Shown here: piece after piece, positions 48,263 through 59,025 of the stretch | Position numbering within the stretch: the first letter of the stretch is position 1 | Layout: each line of letters opens with the position of its first letter | From: Daucus carota subsp. sativus | Taxonomy: Eukaryota; Streptophyta; Magnoliopsida; Apiales; Apiaceae | Assembly (NCBI RefSeq): GCF_001625215.2 | Contig: NC_030387.2 | Coordinates: forward strand, 11,312,501-11,376,500 | Length of the DNA stretch: 64,000 nucleotides | Direction: 5' to 3' | Notes under the pieces: model-generated | The model's input: only the letters and a program-made list of their open reading frames with translations | Told to the model about the DNA's origin: nothing | Database searches by the model: none | Program-made: the position numbers and the translations under genes

Positions 48263-50356
48263 AAGGCTATGATAGTCGTCTATCAAGAAAAGTCAAGAAA
48301 GCTACTTTAAAATGTTAGTAGTCGATATAAAAGACAGAATAAAGCCAGAACCTCCTTTATCTCATAAATTCTGGCACTAAATCGAATGTTCTCCAGAGTG
48401 CTACACTCAATGAACTAGCGGATGACTAGCTTTATATCAGATCACAGTAGAGGGGTAAGGGACATGTACATTTCATCTTTCCGAACCCTGTTTACGACTT
48501 AGAGAGGCATGTTTGGCTATGAGCCTGTTCCAGTAATATTTATGACACTAAATTTGCTGGGGTCAGAGGCAACTACATACATGCTATTGTTAGTAGAGGT
48601 TGGTTGATGTTAGTTGGCTCTGTACTACTGCTCTCCATGAATGAAAAAGTCAAGATGCCGAATTTAATTACTCTGAATTCTGATAGAAATTTGGGAATGC
48701 AGAAACAGACAGAGCAATTATAACACCCATATATCCCCCAACTGAAACAGATACTGGTAGGTAGCTATGGTCTTTTTCATGACCGGGCTGGACCAGATTT
48801 CATATTTCTTTATTTATGCTCTAGTCCAGTCCTGGAATCTGTTTTCCGTTCATATACTTATTACAAATCCATTTAGCAGTATTCTTGTTTCGTTTTTGAT
48901 CATTAGCTGACTGCAAGGCCGGTGCTGAGGTTCACAGGGTCTTAATCAAAATGGACTTTTAGGACACTAATTCATGTAATCACACGTTCTTCGTATTTGT
49001 TTACAAGATACTAAAATATAGGGGCCCTAAACGTTTAAGAGTCGTACGCTTATAGCAAAGACCAACTTTGGCTGACTGAGAGAGTTGGAGCTGATTCAAT
49101 AGATAAGAGAGAGAAATATTAGTGGAAAATAACAAATGCTGGCTACGTAAGAGGTCACTAAAGGTTGTACATTCAATTCAGCAAACAAAGAATTAAAGTC
49201 TAGAAATGGTAGCCACAATTTTATAAAAAGACTGCCAAACATATGTACATTGTTAAATCTGGTAAAAATATATGATAGAAAGGAAACCAAGGCCAGTGAA
49301 CTTTGCTAATTCCTGTCTCTCAGTATACAATACTAAAGACTAACATATATCACATAGAACCAGAATGCAATTACAGTATCCAAAGGTGAGAGGAATGTTG
49401 ACCAAACACGCTGACAGCCTTGTTTCAGCCTAAGCTCAGTAGAATTTTTTTGCTCAGCTTCACAGCAGCAACAATTTCCTATGGATTCTGAATAAAATTT
49501 CTACGTCATCGCTATCAGTTGAAACCTCAACTTTAATGATTTTACCTGTTCAGATTAAGTACAAGAAGTAACAGTCACCAACTGATGTGAGCTTACTGTG
49601 AGAAGAATTACAGCTACTTGTATTTTCATTTTCATTACATAATTCGAGAGATTTCACAACAGAACAAAACAAAGTTTTCTACTTTTTTAGGTATACAGAC
49701 TCCGAGTGCAGTTCATATACTTGACAGAATCAATACCACCATTCCAGTTCAACAACAAATTGAGATGGTCAGCAAAGGAAACATTTTATAAGCAAGGACT
49801 TGATGCATATTTCACATGAAAGTATAAATCTTTCATATACAAAAAGCATACGACTTTAGGTAACTTTTCTAAACTCGACCTTAGATTCCGTTTTCTCAAA
49901 TAACTATACACATTACTTTGAACGTGCTTTAAATCAGGCGGCAACATTGAATCCTTTACTTAGGGATATTGTTTCGATTCCAGTAGATTCGCACTCTAGC
50001 TACATTTAGAAAACTCCATTAAACTAGAAAATGTAGGTACTGCAATCAGATTGAATTGAATAAATGAACTGCACAATTCTGAAGTCTGTACCTGAAGGTT
50101 CTCAGACAACCTTAAAGTAACACAAACACATGGTCGAACAATAACATAATTAACAACATAGTAGAAATCATAAAGAAAACAACAAGTACTCTATAACCAA
50201 CAGGACTCCTTTGATAAAGAAAACAAGTACTCTATAACCAACAGTCCTTTCATCCTTTCAAATCCTATATTAAAACCAAACTTACAATTTACAAAAAAGG
50301 GTTGGCCCGATCAGATTGAATGCTGGTTTTTTATTAGCATATGTAAAAAAGCAAAA
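48263..50356. other. Upstream region of the methylesterase gene, no gene seen
   Basis: About 2.1 kb without coding frame, recognised repeat end or RNA gene. The first few hundred bases are presumably 5' UTR and promoter. ACAAGTACTCTATAACCAACAG is directly repeated at about 50184 and 50224. Confidence 0.4.
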
Positions 50357-50429
50357 CGACTCTGCTGGGGATCGAACCCAGAATCTCTGGTTTCGTAGAC
50401 CAGCGCCTTATCCATTGGGCCACAGAGTC
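50357..50429 (-). tRNA. tRNA-Arg(ACG)
   Basis: On the minus strand GACTCTG pairs with CAGAGTC as acceptor stem, with discriminator G. A-box-like TGGCCCAATGG, D-arm region GGATAAGGCGC, and anticodon stem CTGGT/ACCAG around loop CTACGAA give anticodon ACG. The T arm contains GGGTTCGATCCC (B box). A TTTT run follows within a few bases (50350-50356 region), the usual Pol III terminator. No CCA is encoded, as expected in a eukaryote. Confidence 0.96.
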
Positions 50430-50825
50430 GGATAGTGGTAACAGCTCAGTTTTACTGAAGTTAAAATAGTTACAGGTTTTAATGAGGTATCCAACTGGTA
50501 TTGCAATTTGCAATTAGCATTTTTTTTTTTTTTATCATTGCAGTAGTTTCAGAAGTTCTTTCATAATTCTTATAAATTTTATAATAATAAAAAAAATAAG
50601 CAAGGAAGCAACTTTGTTTTTGTAGATAAGTAAAACAACCTATATAGAAAGCTAGCCTAACTAGTAACTACATATATGAAGCTAAAAACTACTGGATTAT
50701 GATCAGAATGCTGCAAAGATCTCATCTTATTTCAAGAAATTCAGAAATTTTAGGTACACATGCCCTAAGGCAGGCAGCTGTGGGACAGCCATGCATCGAA
50801 ATATGGATGTGAAGCACTCATTTTC

Positions 50826-52273
50826 TTAGCAACAAGGGCAACAAAACCACTTGTTACACCACTTCCAGCTCCAACAATGTTGATGTGAAGGACATGAGCA
50901 GTGAGGTGAGGAACAACAATTGCAACCGCAGCAGCAGCAGCACCCAAAACTCGAAGAGCTCTTCGTTTGTGCCTCTAATTTGACAATATCCTCGTATACA
51001 GCTCGCTGCATATCCTGCTCCCTTGGAGATGGTCCCTTCATGGAATCACTTCTCATAGTAGGAGTTTTAGTAGGATCTACCAAACTGTAATGAATGAAAG
51101 ATACAATTAATTATGCCTGTGATATTGAAAGAACATGATCAGTGACTAAAACATGAGAAGGGACAATGTGACTATGGGCCGCACTTGAAATAGTGCCAAA
51201 CTGGCCCTGAAGACCTTTTTATGATGCGACGTGCATGTATGCGTGAGTGTGAATGAAATGGCTTGTATAACATTCCTATGTAACAAATCAAATGCAATAC
51301 CAAAACCATGCTTTCTATATTTGGAGATACGTGAAAGCATTTTTATTAGGAAATTAGTGTCAACAAAAGTATGGTCGGTTTTAGTCAGACAGAATGAAAC
51401 TTGCATTGGAAAGGCAAAGGATTGAGTACTGGTTCCACTTGCGTCAGAGGGACGATTAATCATAGAGGAATGGCCATTCACTTCTGCTTCACTCTCCTTC
51501 TCTTCAGGTTGATCAGACACATCTAGCTCTAAAGAATCATCCATCTTCTCTTCTGCTGCTTTTGTTTCCTTTGGTTTATTGTCTGAATCCACAGCCTCTT
51601 CTTCTTGCAACTTTCCTATTGGAATTAATGGTGGCCGTCCAGGCTTAGCAGCCTCACTAGGCTTATTCAATTCCCCAGAACTGTATAATTCTCCACTCAT
51701 CAAGAGAAATTGCTCCCTGGAGAAACTATTGTTCCCGAGGTGTAAACTGAAGAGTGATTCGTTAGAAGCAACACTCCAGTCCATTGCCGAAGAGGATCTC
51801 CCAAAAACAGAATCTGGTATCCTATTAGGATCATAACCTCCAGCCTTCTCCATTACTTGAATGGGAGGTGATTCAATTGGCGATGGTGTTTGCAATGTAG
51901 ATTTATTGGTGGCTTGAGAAACTTGTGAGCTGGGCTGAGATGGGGAATTCTGGCCATGATTCTTAGATTGACTATCCTCCTGGGGTTCAGGGGAGACGAC
52001 AGGAAATGTGCTGGATTTCTGAGGCATCTTGGCATCTATTTGGAAATAATCTGATGAAGACCCCGAATAAGAAGAAGAATGAGACGTTTTTGACATCTCG
52101 GCTGAGCCAGATGTCTCCTCATTAAAATCAATATATTTTTCTGCTTCACTTCTGCTGTCATGGTCAGATTTCTTAGCTGACATTACAGGGAATAGTGCTT
52201 CATCCATATTCCTCGAATTATCAGCATCCTTGATCAAGTGCTCATTGCTTTCACTTTCATGCTCAGACTCCAT
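50826..52273 (-). CDS. Plant-specific Ser-rich protein with Cys-rich C-terminus
   Basis: Minus strand: coding exon 52273-51405 and last exon 51084-50826; 375 residues. Start MESEHESESNEHL follows a leader-intron acceptor (TTTCAG). The protein is acidic and Ser-rich. Conserved-looking blocks are YDPNRIPDSVFGRSSSAMDW, SVASNESLFSLHLGNNSFSR and SFAFPILVDPTKTP. The last 40 residues have 16 Cys (FGCCCCCGC...WFCCPCC), a probable palmitoylation or metal-binding tail. The block order recalls uncharacterised plant proteins ending in a Trp-Cys tail; function unknown. The frames of the two exons join only if the donor is GC (AT|GCAAGT at 51404-51403). Leader exons lie near 52540-52740. Confidence 0.75.
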
Positions 52274-52574
52274 CACTGAAATTTTAACCAACATTCCATT
52301 TTATTAATTACTTTTCATAAACTGCATATCCCCGAATTTCCATAACAGAAGGACTCTCTATAGGTATGGCATTACATAAATTTCAAACCAGACTGATAAA
52401 TTTCGGATGCAAAGAGTAGTATCAATGGATCATCATCAATCTTAAAATTTCTACCCAGTGGAATACCCTGACATATTATTAATTGAAATCCGAAAACAAC
52501 TCTGAACTACAATCGAACCAGCCTAATATCTTACCTCAAAGCTGTTAAATTCCGCTGTCAGAAATATCTTCTAG

Positions 52575-52741
52575 CTACTTTTCTTTGTCGTCAGAATCAC
52601 TCCCCAACTTAAAATCCTGCAATAATCACAGTACTACTGACACACAAGAACAAACATTATTACACTATTTTTGCATACTCAAAATTCAAGAATTGCAACA
52701 AAATGAGAATATTTCACCTTGTAGCTTTTCCAATCTTTCAT
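52575..52741 (-). other. Upstream ORF in the 5' leader, split by an intron
   Basis: On the minus strand an ATG at 52741 opens MKDWKSYK, interrupted by an intron (donor GTGAAA at 52717, acceptor TTGCAG at 52617). It continues DFKLGSDSDDKEK to TAG at 52575: 21 residues. It ends about 300 genomic bases before the main ATG at 52273, with a second leader intron between. Translational control is inferred. Confidence 0.45.
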
Positions 52742-52959
52742 GGAGCGGCAGAGGCAACAAGAAGCCACCGCCCCACAGCCACACACATGCACCTGCAGAT
52801 TGCATGCAAATAAATATAAATCATATCCAACACAAACGATATTTTTATAAAATGCTCACAACCCTTCAATGAAAAAGCGACAGAAATTAAAATGTACCTT
52901 TGGATCAGCAAGGATTTCTTGTTTTTTGATGAGATTTTGCAAAAAAACAAGAATGCAAA

Positions 52960-53563
52960 AGGGAAAGAAGAAACAGAAAATTAGGGTTTATCAAAAAAAA
53001 AAAACAGATAAGAAAGTAGATGATAATTCTACAGGCTTACCGACATTTACGTGCAGAGTGCCCATCTATCCATTCTTGTTTCAAATATTCAAAACACTCA
53101 ACATCATTTTATGTTTTAATTTAATTTACAATATAGTGTATAAAATGTTTGATATTATCCAGTTATTATAATATTATTGTTTAAAATATTTGACCTTTTT
53201 TATGGCCAAACAGCCAACATATTTTACTTTTTAATTTAATAATTCAAATACACACCAATATAGTGGGTTAATTATTATAAAATGTATATGTAAAATAATG
53301 TTTAAAGGTAAAATTAATTTTTGAATTTATTTAATTTCTTTTTCAAAAAATAATACATGAATTTAGTAATTCTTATTTATATGATTTAACTAGGGACATT
53401 GGCCGCGCTACACGTGCTCTAGCGAATATCTCATTCTATATTTTTTAATCATATATTTTAATATCATTTTACTGTTATAGTTATATTTTTACTCATTTAA
53501 TTAATATACTATCTTATAATGGATATTTGTTATTTTATTTTGATTTGTTTTAGATGATATATA
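52960..53563. other. AT-rich intergenic sequence
   Basis: Promoter side of the minus-strand gene, then AT-rich sequence. No gene recognised. Confidence 0.4.
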
Positions 53564-54102
53564 CTCTCTCCCCATATTAGATGTCCACTTTCAAATAAAT
53601 CACGCATATTAAGAAATTCTAACAATAAGAAAAAAAATTTCAAAAAAAAAAAAGAAAAAAACAATAAGAAAAAATTATTATAAGAGTATGTACCCTTATT
53701 AAATGAAATCACTGGATTAAGTTACAGCTAATATCACACCACCGTGAATTTATATTCATTAACTACACTTTTGCTCTTCTCTCCACACTTCATGTAATCC
53801 CACTGGCCATTAACAGTGATAATCCAATGCTTTTCAAGAACAAAATCTCCCTCCAAAATTTTTAAACAAAGTTTAAACTTTTATACTAGAATGAATTCCG
53901 TGGATTTAAAATTTTTATTTCCCACCAAATTTCTCATATATATACATTGCAGTATTGAAACAAATAAGCTACGGTAAAAAAACTTCTTCTTTACCATGAG
54001 TCTTGCGAGAGAATTCGATTTAAATTCTTCACCAAGATCGGAAGAGAGCCCATCACAAACGGATGATACAGTAGAGAGGGCTCAAATATTTGATCTCAAT
54101 AT

Positions 54103-55610
54103 GGGAAAATTAATTTAAAGATCACTGAACTATTGGTGTTTTATTGTCTGAGTCCCTGAAATAAAGATTCCAATATCCGGGTCCTTTACGTTTTCAGTTT
54201 TCTTGTTTGAGTCCTTCCGTTAACTGAGATTCTAACGGACGTTAGAATCTCGATGACGTGGCAGAATTGTTGACACATGTATATTAATTTTATTTTAAAG
54301 GTCCCTAAACTATTAGTAATTTTCTTATGTGAGTCCTTCCATTGATTTAAACGAAACTAAGCACTTTTTTTCTTTATCATTCGAAAATTATTATGTATTA
54401 AGATACTAACATTTAATCGGTTTATAAGGTATTCAATTTTTAGTACAACTTAAGTTTTTTAATTCGTAATTATTTTAAACGTCTAAATTCTAATAGATAA
54501 TATTATGTGTAACACCAATCGGAATTCTTGCAAAATTAATATTGATAGTTATTTGACAAATTAATATTGAATTGTAACATGGCTTTTAAGTTAAATAAAT
54601 TCAAAATTGATTTGTTATTAGAGTTGTTTGACAATGGTCCTGTTTGGGGATTAGCTGTTAGCGGATTGAATCAGATGTTTTGACTAGCGGATTGAAATAG
54701 ATTTTTTGACTAGCGGATTGAATTAGCTGTTTCTCCTAAAACTGTTTGATTAATAGCGGATTGATTAGCTTTTTCTGACACACACCAAAACCTCTAACCC
54801 AAAAAACTCCTCAAAGTAGCTTTTTCAAAATTAGCTTTTTGGTCCAAACATCTATTTAAATCCGCTAACTACCAAACACTTATATTAGCGGATTTTAGTG
54901 ATCAAACCTCTAAACCACCCCAAACTTCTAATTTTGACCCAAACCTCTAACTTCCAAACAGGGCCAATATCTTGTGAGGCCCTTTTTTTTTTTTTTTTTT
55001 TACAATAGGATTATAACCTTTGTGTTTGTTATGACAATGTTCCTGGCAAGTCTCTTTTACATGTCATTTATTATATCATAAAAAAAACTAATAAACAATA
55101 AATTAAGATACATAGAAACACAAGTTAAAACATAATATAACACAGTAAAATAAATAATATTTATTAATTAATTAATAAACATTAATTTATTTATTGTGTT
55201 ATATTAATAAATATATTAATGTTTATTTTACTGTGTTATATTAATGTTTTTTATTATCTATTAGACCTTTAAAATAATTACGAATTAAAAAGCTTAAGTT
55301 GTACTAAAAATTGAATACCCTCTAAGTCTATTAAATTTTAGTATCTTAATACGTAATAAATTTTAAATTAATGAAAGGACTCAGATAAGAAAATTACTAA
55401 TAGTTCAGGGACCTCTAAAATAAAATTCATATACACGTGTCAACAAGTCTGCCACGTCAGCGAGATTCTAACGTCCGTTAGAATCTTAGTTAACGGAAGG
55501 ACTCAAATATGAAAACTGAAAACATAAGTGATCCGGATATTGGAATCTTTATTTCAGGGACCTAGACAATAAAATACCAATAGTTCAGGGACCTTTAAAT
55601 TAATTTTCCC
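54103..55610. mobile_element. Mutator-type element with very long TIRs inside the mariner exon
   Basis: Perfect 10-bp duplication ATCTCAATAT (54093-54102 and 55611-55620). TIRs start GGGAAAATTAATTTAAAG and run several hundred bases inward (shared ATTCTAACGGACGTTAGAATC palindrome and GTTAACGGAAGGACTCA). No transposase. A smaller element (54636-54965) sits inside. Confidence 0.92.
54636..54965. mobile_element. Short TIR element with GGTCCTGTTTGG ends
   Basis: Ends GGTCCTGTTTGG and CCAAACAGGGCC; flanked by AAT on both sides. The interior repeats TAGCGGATTGAAT-type words. About 330 bp. The superfamily is not certain. Confidence 0.6.
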
Positions 55611-57300
55611 ATCTCAATATAGGTAACAGTTTTCTTTATTTCATTGCATCATATACTTATAGTCCACCATTTATACCATGTGTTCATGCAGCTTTAGAAA
55701 ATGTTTTGGAAGAAGAAGTTTTGCAACAAGATAATGACAATGATGAAGCAATCGGAAATATTGATTTAAACCAACCAATATTAAGATCAGAGGAGGGTCC
55801 GATAAATGGTTATGCTCATGTGAATGTAAGCGAAGAAGGATCAGAGGATGGTAAACAACCTGAGCATAATACAAGTTAGTGTGGTTGCTTATTTTCGTTT
55901 AGGCTACTTGTATCTTAAATTTGTAAATTTCTTATTTGTTATAGGTGAAGAAAGTGAACCACCAACTCATCAGATTACAAAAAAGATGATGCACAATGAG
56001 GAACGCCGGGCAATTTTCTTAACTCTGCAGACAAATAGTGTTCATGGAAAGCTTAAAAAGGGGACCATAAAGAATATCGCAGAGATGTATTCAGTATCAC
56101 CACGTACCATCTCACGTATATGAAGTCAATCAAAAAATATGGTCAGTGGTGTTGTAGATGTTCTTCATCGGAAGACAAAGAATTGCGGACGTAAAAGAAT
56201 TGAAATCAATCACGAAGAATTCCGAGGAGTTCCCCTGAATAAAAAGACCTGTCTTCGGTCTCTATCATGTGCCTTAAAGGTCAGTGCATCAACATTATGT
56301 CGTAACTTACGTTCTGGTAGTATTCGGAGAAATTCCAATCCCATCAAACCATTTTTGAAGGAGTCTAATAAGAAAGCATGAGTTCAGTTCTGTTTATCCA
56401 TGCTTGAACCAACTAGTGTGCCACATGATCCGAGATTCATAGATATGGAGAATATAATACACATTGACGAGAAATGGTTCAACATAACCAAAAATTGTGA
56501 GAAATATTATCTACTACCGGAGGAGCGCGATCCTGTGAGGAGCTGCAAAAGCAAGAATTTTTTATTGAAGATTATGTTCTTAGCAGCCGTAGCACAACCA
56601 CGATTCGACTCGGGAGGCAACGAGACATTTTCAGGGAAGATTGGTATTTTTCCATTTGTCACGAAAGAACCTGCTAAGAGGAGTAGCGCGAATAGAGTTG
56701 CAGGAACTCTTACTAAACCGATAAATTCAGTTGGAAGGGAAACATGCAGATCATTTTTAATCAACAAGGCTATTGTAAAAAAATGGCCAGCTACTGATGC
56801 AAGCCGTCCCATATACATCCAACAGGACAATGCTCGAACCCACATTAATCCTGATTAATCCTGATGATGAAGAATTCTGTTCAGCCGTATCAAAATATGG
56901 TCTAAATCTCCGTTTATTTTGTCAGCCCCCCAACTCTCTGGACTTGAATGTTTTGGACTTGGGATTTTTTTAGTGCAATTCAGTCCTTGCAATACAAAGA
57001 GGCTCCGAAAACAGTTGACGAACTAATCACTACAGTTGAAAGATCATTTGATGCGTTTCCATCCATTCGCTCGAACCATATTTTTATAACTTTGCAGCAA
57101 TGTATGGTCGAAATTATGAAGGTTAGAGGCACCAACGATTACAAGATTCCACACATGAACAAGATTTCTTTGGAGAAGGAAGGTAGATTGCCACATCAAA
57201 TGCGATGTGATCCAAAATTGGTCGAAGAAGCGATAAAATGGCTTGACACAAGTGAAGATTTCTAATATATATAATCCCAGAAAAATATTGCACTATGTTT

Positions 57301-57700
57301 TTTGTTTTAGTTTAAGCTGGTCAGATTTGTACTTGTTTTTATTAGAGATTATGAATGAAAATGAATCAGTTTGTTGCTGCAGCAAGTGAATCAATTTGTG
57401 TGCATGAAGTTTCTTATTATTGGTCATATTTCTATTGTACTACTACATGTGCATAGTGTTTAGACTGTGTGTTCTACAGGGCAGACCACAGTGCACAAGC
57501 TTTGGCAATGCAGACATACAAGATTAAAAGGGTCTTGAAGTTGCCATATCAATCGGCTCTTATGCACTCATCTGGGTTTATTGCTTGTAAATATGCAACT
57601 TTGCAAACAACACTACTTAAATTGCAAGACCAGAGATATATATGAGTTCTCTGAAAATATCGAAAGAAAAAAAAGATACTACTCCAAAAAGATTCAAAAA
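57301..57700. other. Downstream sequence of the mariner element
   Basis: No gene recognised; may include the lost mariner 3' end. Confidence 0.35.
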
Positions 57701-57835
57701 CTTAAATAAGAACATAATCCAAACAGTAGATTGAACTTAATAATAATATAAATAAAATACATTCTTCCACCAGAATAAATAGAAATTTCCTTCCGCGAAA
57801 ATATTGTAAAACAATTGGAAAGTACAATGCAGTGA

Positions 57836-58022
57836 AAAAATGGATAACTTCTCGCACGGATTCATTCAGCAACATGTCTTCTTCCGGCTGAGGCAAGTTA
57901 TTCAGATCGATGCCGACATTTGAATCTTGATGAGTATGAGTACCATGTGTTTCTTCAGATTGGTTTTCTCTAACACATGGATCATCTGCTTCGGGCATCT
58001 CATTCAAATTGAAGGTACTCAT
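57836..58022 (-). pseudogene. First-exon-like fragment of another mariner-type transposase
   Basis: Minus-strand ATG at 58022 opens MSTFNLNEMPEADDPC, then GIDLNNLPQPEEDML, and runs into non-coding sequence. The layout (acidic, two DLN-like motifs, one exact DLNxxP) matches the N-terminal exons of the transposase at 53996, but in the opposite orientation. No catalytic part follows, so it is an isolated 5' fragment. A host gene with EAR motifs cannot be excluded. Confidence 0.4.
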
Positions 58023-58174
58023 TTTACTTGCAAACAATTTTTTTTCAAGCTAATGCTGCTAGATTTTACCGGGTGGAGATACACTGTGCATGACATGTAT
58101 ATATACACCAAAAGGTAGTGATAGTAGTCCAGTTCCATGCAACTCTTCGTTTTTCTAGAGAGCAAAGTCAGTGT

Positions 58175-58374
58175 AATAAATAGAGTCAATAGTGGGTATA
58201 AATATCGAGGATAATTTTTGAACCTTAATCACACAAACTTACATTGAAAATTGTAACTGGACAAGTAATTTGCAAATAAATAGAGTCAATAGTGGGTATA
58301 AATATCGAGGATAATTTTTGAACCTTAATCACACAAACTTACATTGAAAATTGTAACTGGACAAGTAATTTGCA
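58175..58374. repeat. Perfect 100-bp tandem duplication
   Basis: AATAAATAGAGTCAATAGTG starts at 58175 and 58275. The intervening 100 bases are repeated without visible difference, so the duplication is recent. Confidence 0.95.
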
Positions 58375-58898
58375 ACCCTATCCCGCACTTTTAAATCGGT
58401 GAACAACAAGCAGAACTTCTAAATTATGCATAACATAAAATAATAATCCCGTAATATTGGTGTTCAATCACCGAAATCCTAACAAATAAAAATAATAATT
58501 GCATACAAAACAAAAACGTAGTTGGACATTGATATGATTGGCACTAAACTCATTGTCATTGTCCTACAACTAATTGAATTTGTTGCAAGACAAAATAACA
58601 CTTAGATATATCACAAATATGCGGGACAAATTATTAATATTACATTACTAAAAATGCATGACAAGAATAGTGTAAATTATAAAAATAGTATTGAATTAAA
58701 ACTAAAACAAGAAATGCAGGACAAGAATATTAATAATACATTACTAGAAATGTAGGACAAGATAGTGTAAATTATTAATATTACATTACTAGAAATGCAG
58801 GACAAAAAATATTTAATCATGTCCATTAATGCCAGATTATTTTAACGGTAGATCTTGTAGTCTCTAAAGACTCCAAAGTTTTTGGTCTCCATTGAGCC
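58375..58898. other. Intergenic sequence with dispersed short repeats
   Basis: AAATGCAGGACAAGA-like words and ATTAATATTACATTACTA occur several times between 58625 and 58805. No gene. Confidence 0.45.

Positions 58899-59025
<127 letters not shown>

Larger units (their letters stand above)
53996..57265 (+). pseudogene. Mariner-like transposase, broken
   Basis: Exon 1 starts at ATG 53996 (MSLAREFDLNSSP), is split by a Mutator-type element and resumes at 55621-55622. Exon 2 is 55692-55874 and exon 3 runs from 55945. A helix-turn-helix-like region (GTIKNIAEMYSVSPRTISRI) is followed by the catalytic motifs HIDEKWF, QQDNARTH and LDLNVLDLG, the plant DD39D arrangement. Defects: TGA at 56120-56122 where Trp is expected; TGA near 56379 where Arg is expected; a 10-bp duplication of ATTAATCCTG near 56844-56863 that shifts the frame; and one extra T in a T run near 56968. 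Two or three DLN motifs lie in the N-terminal 100 residues. Not functional. Confidence 0.9.
53564..57300 (+). mobile_element. Mariner-like element (plant type), 3' end unclear
   Basis: Begins after TA with CTCTCTCCCCATATTAGATGTCCACTTT, a Stowaway/mariner terminus like the MITEs at 25720 and 42779. It encloses a transposase gene (53996-57265). No matching inverted 3' terminus was found downstream, so the right border is approximate. A Mutator-type element (54103-55610) is inserted in its first exon. Confidence 0.7.

Noticed and set aside
56507..56845. 112-codon minus-strand frame
   Set aside because: Antisense to the mariner catalytic region carrying HIDEKWF and QQDNARTH.
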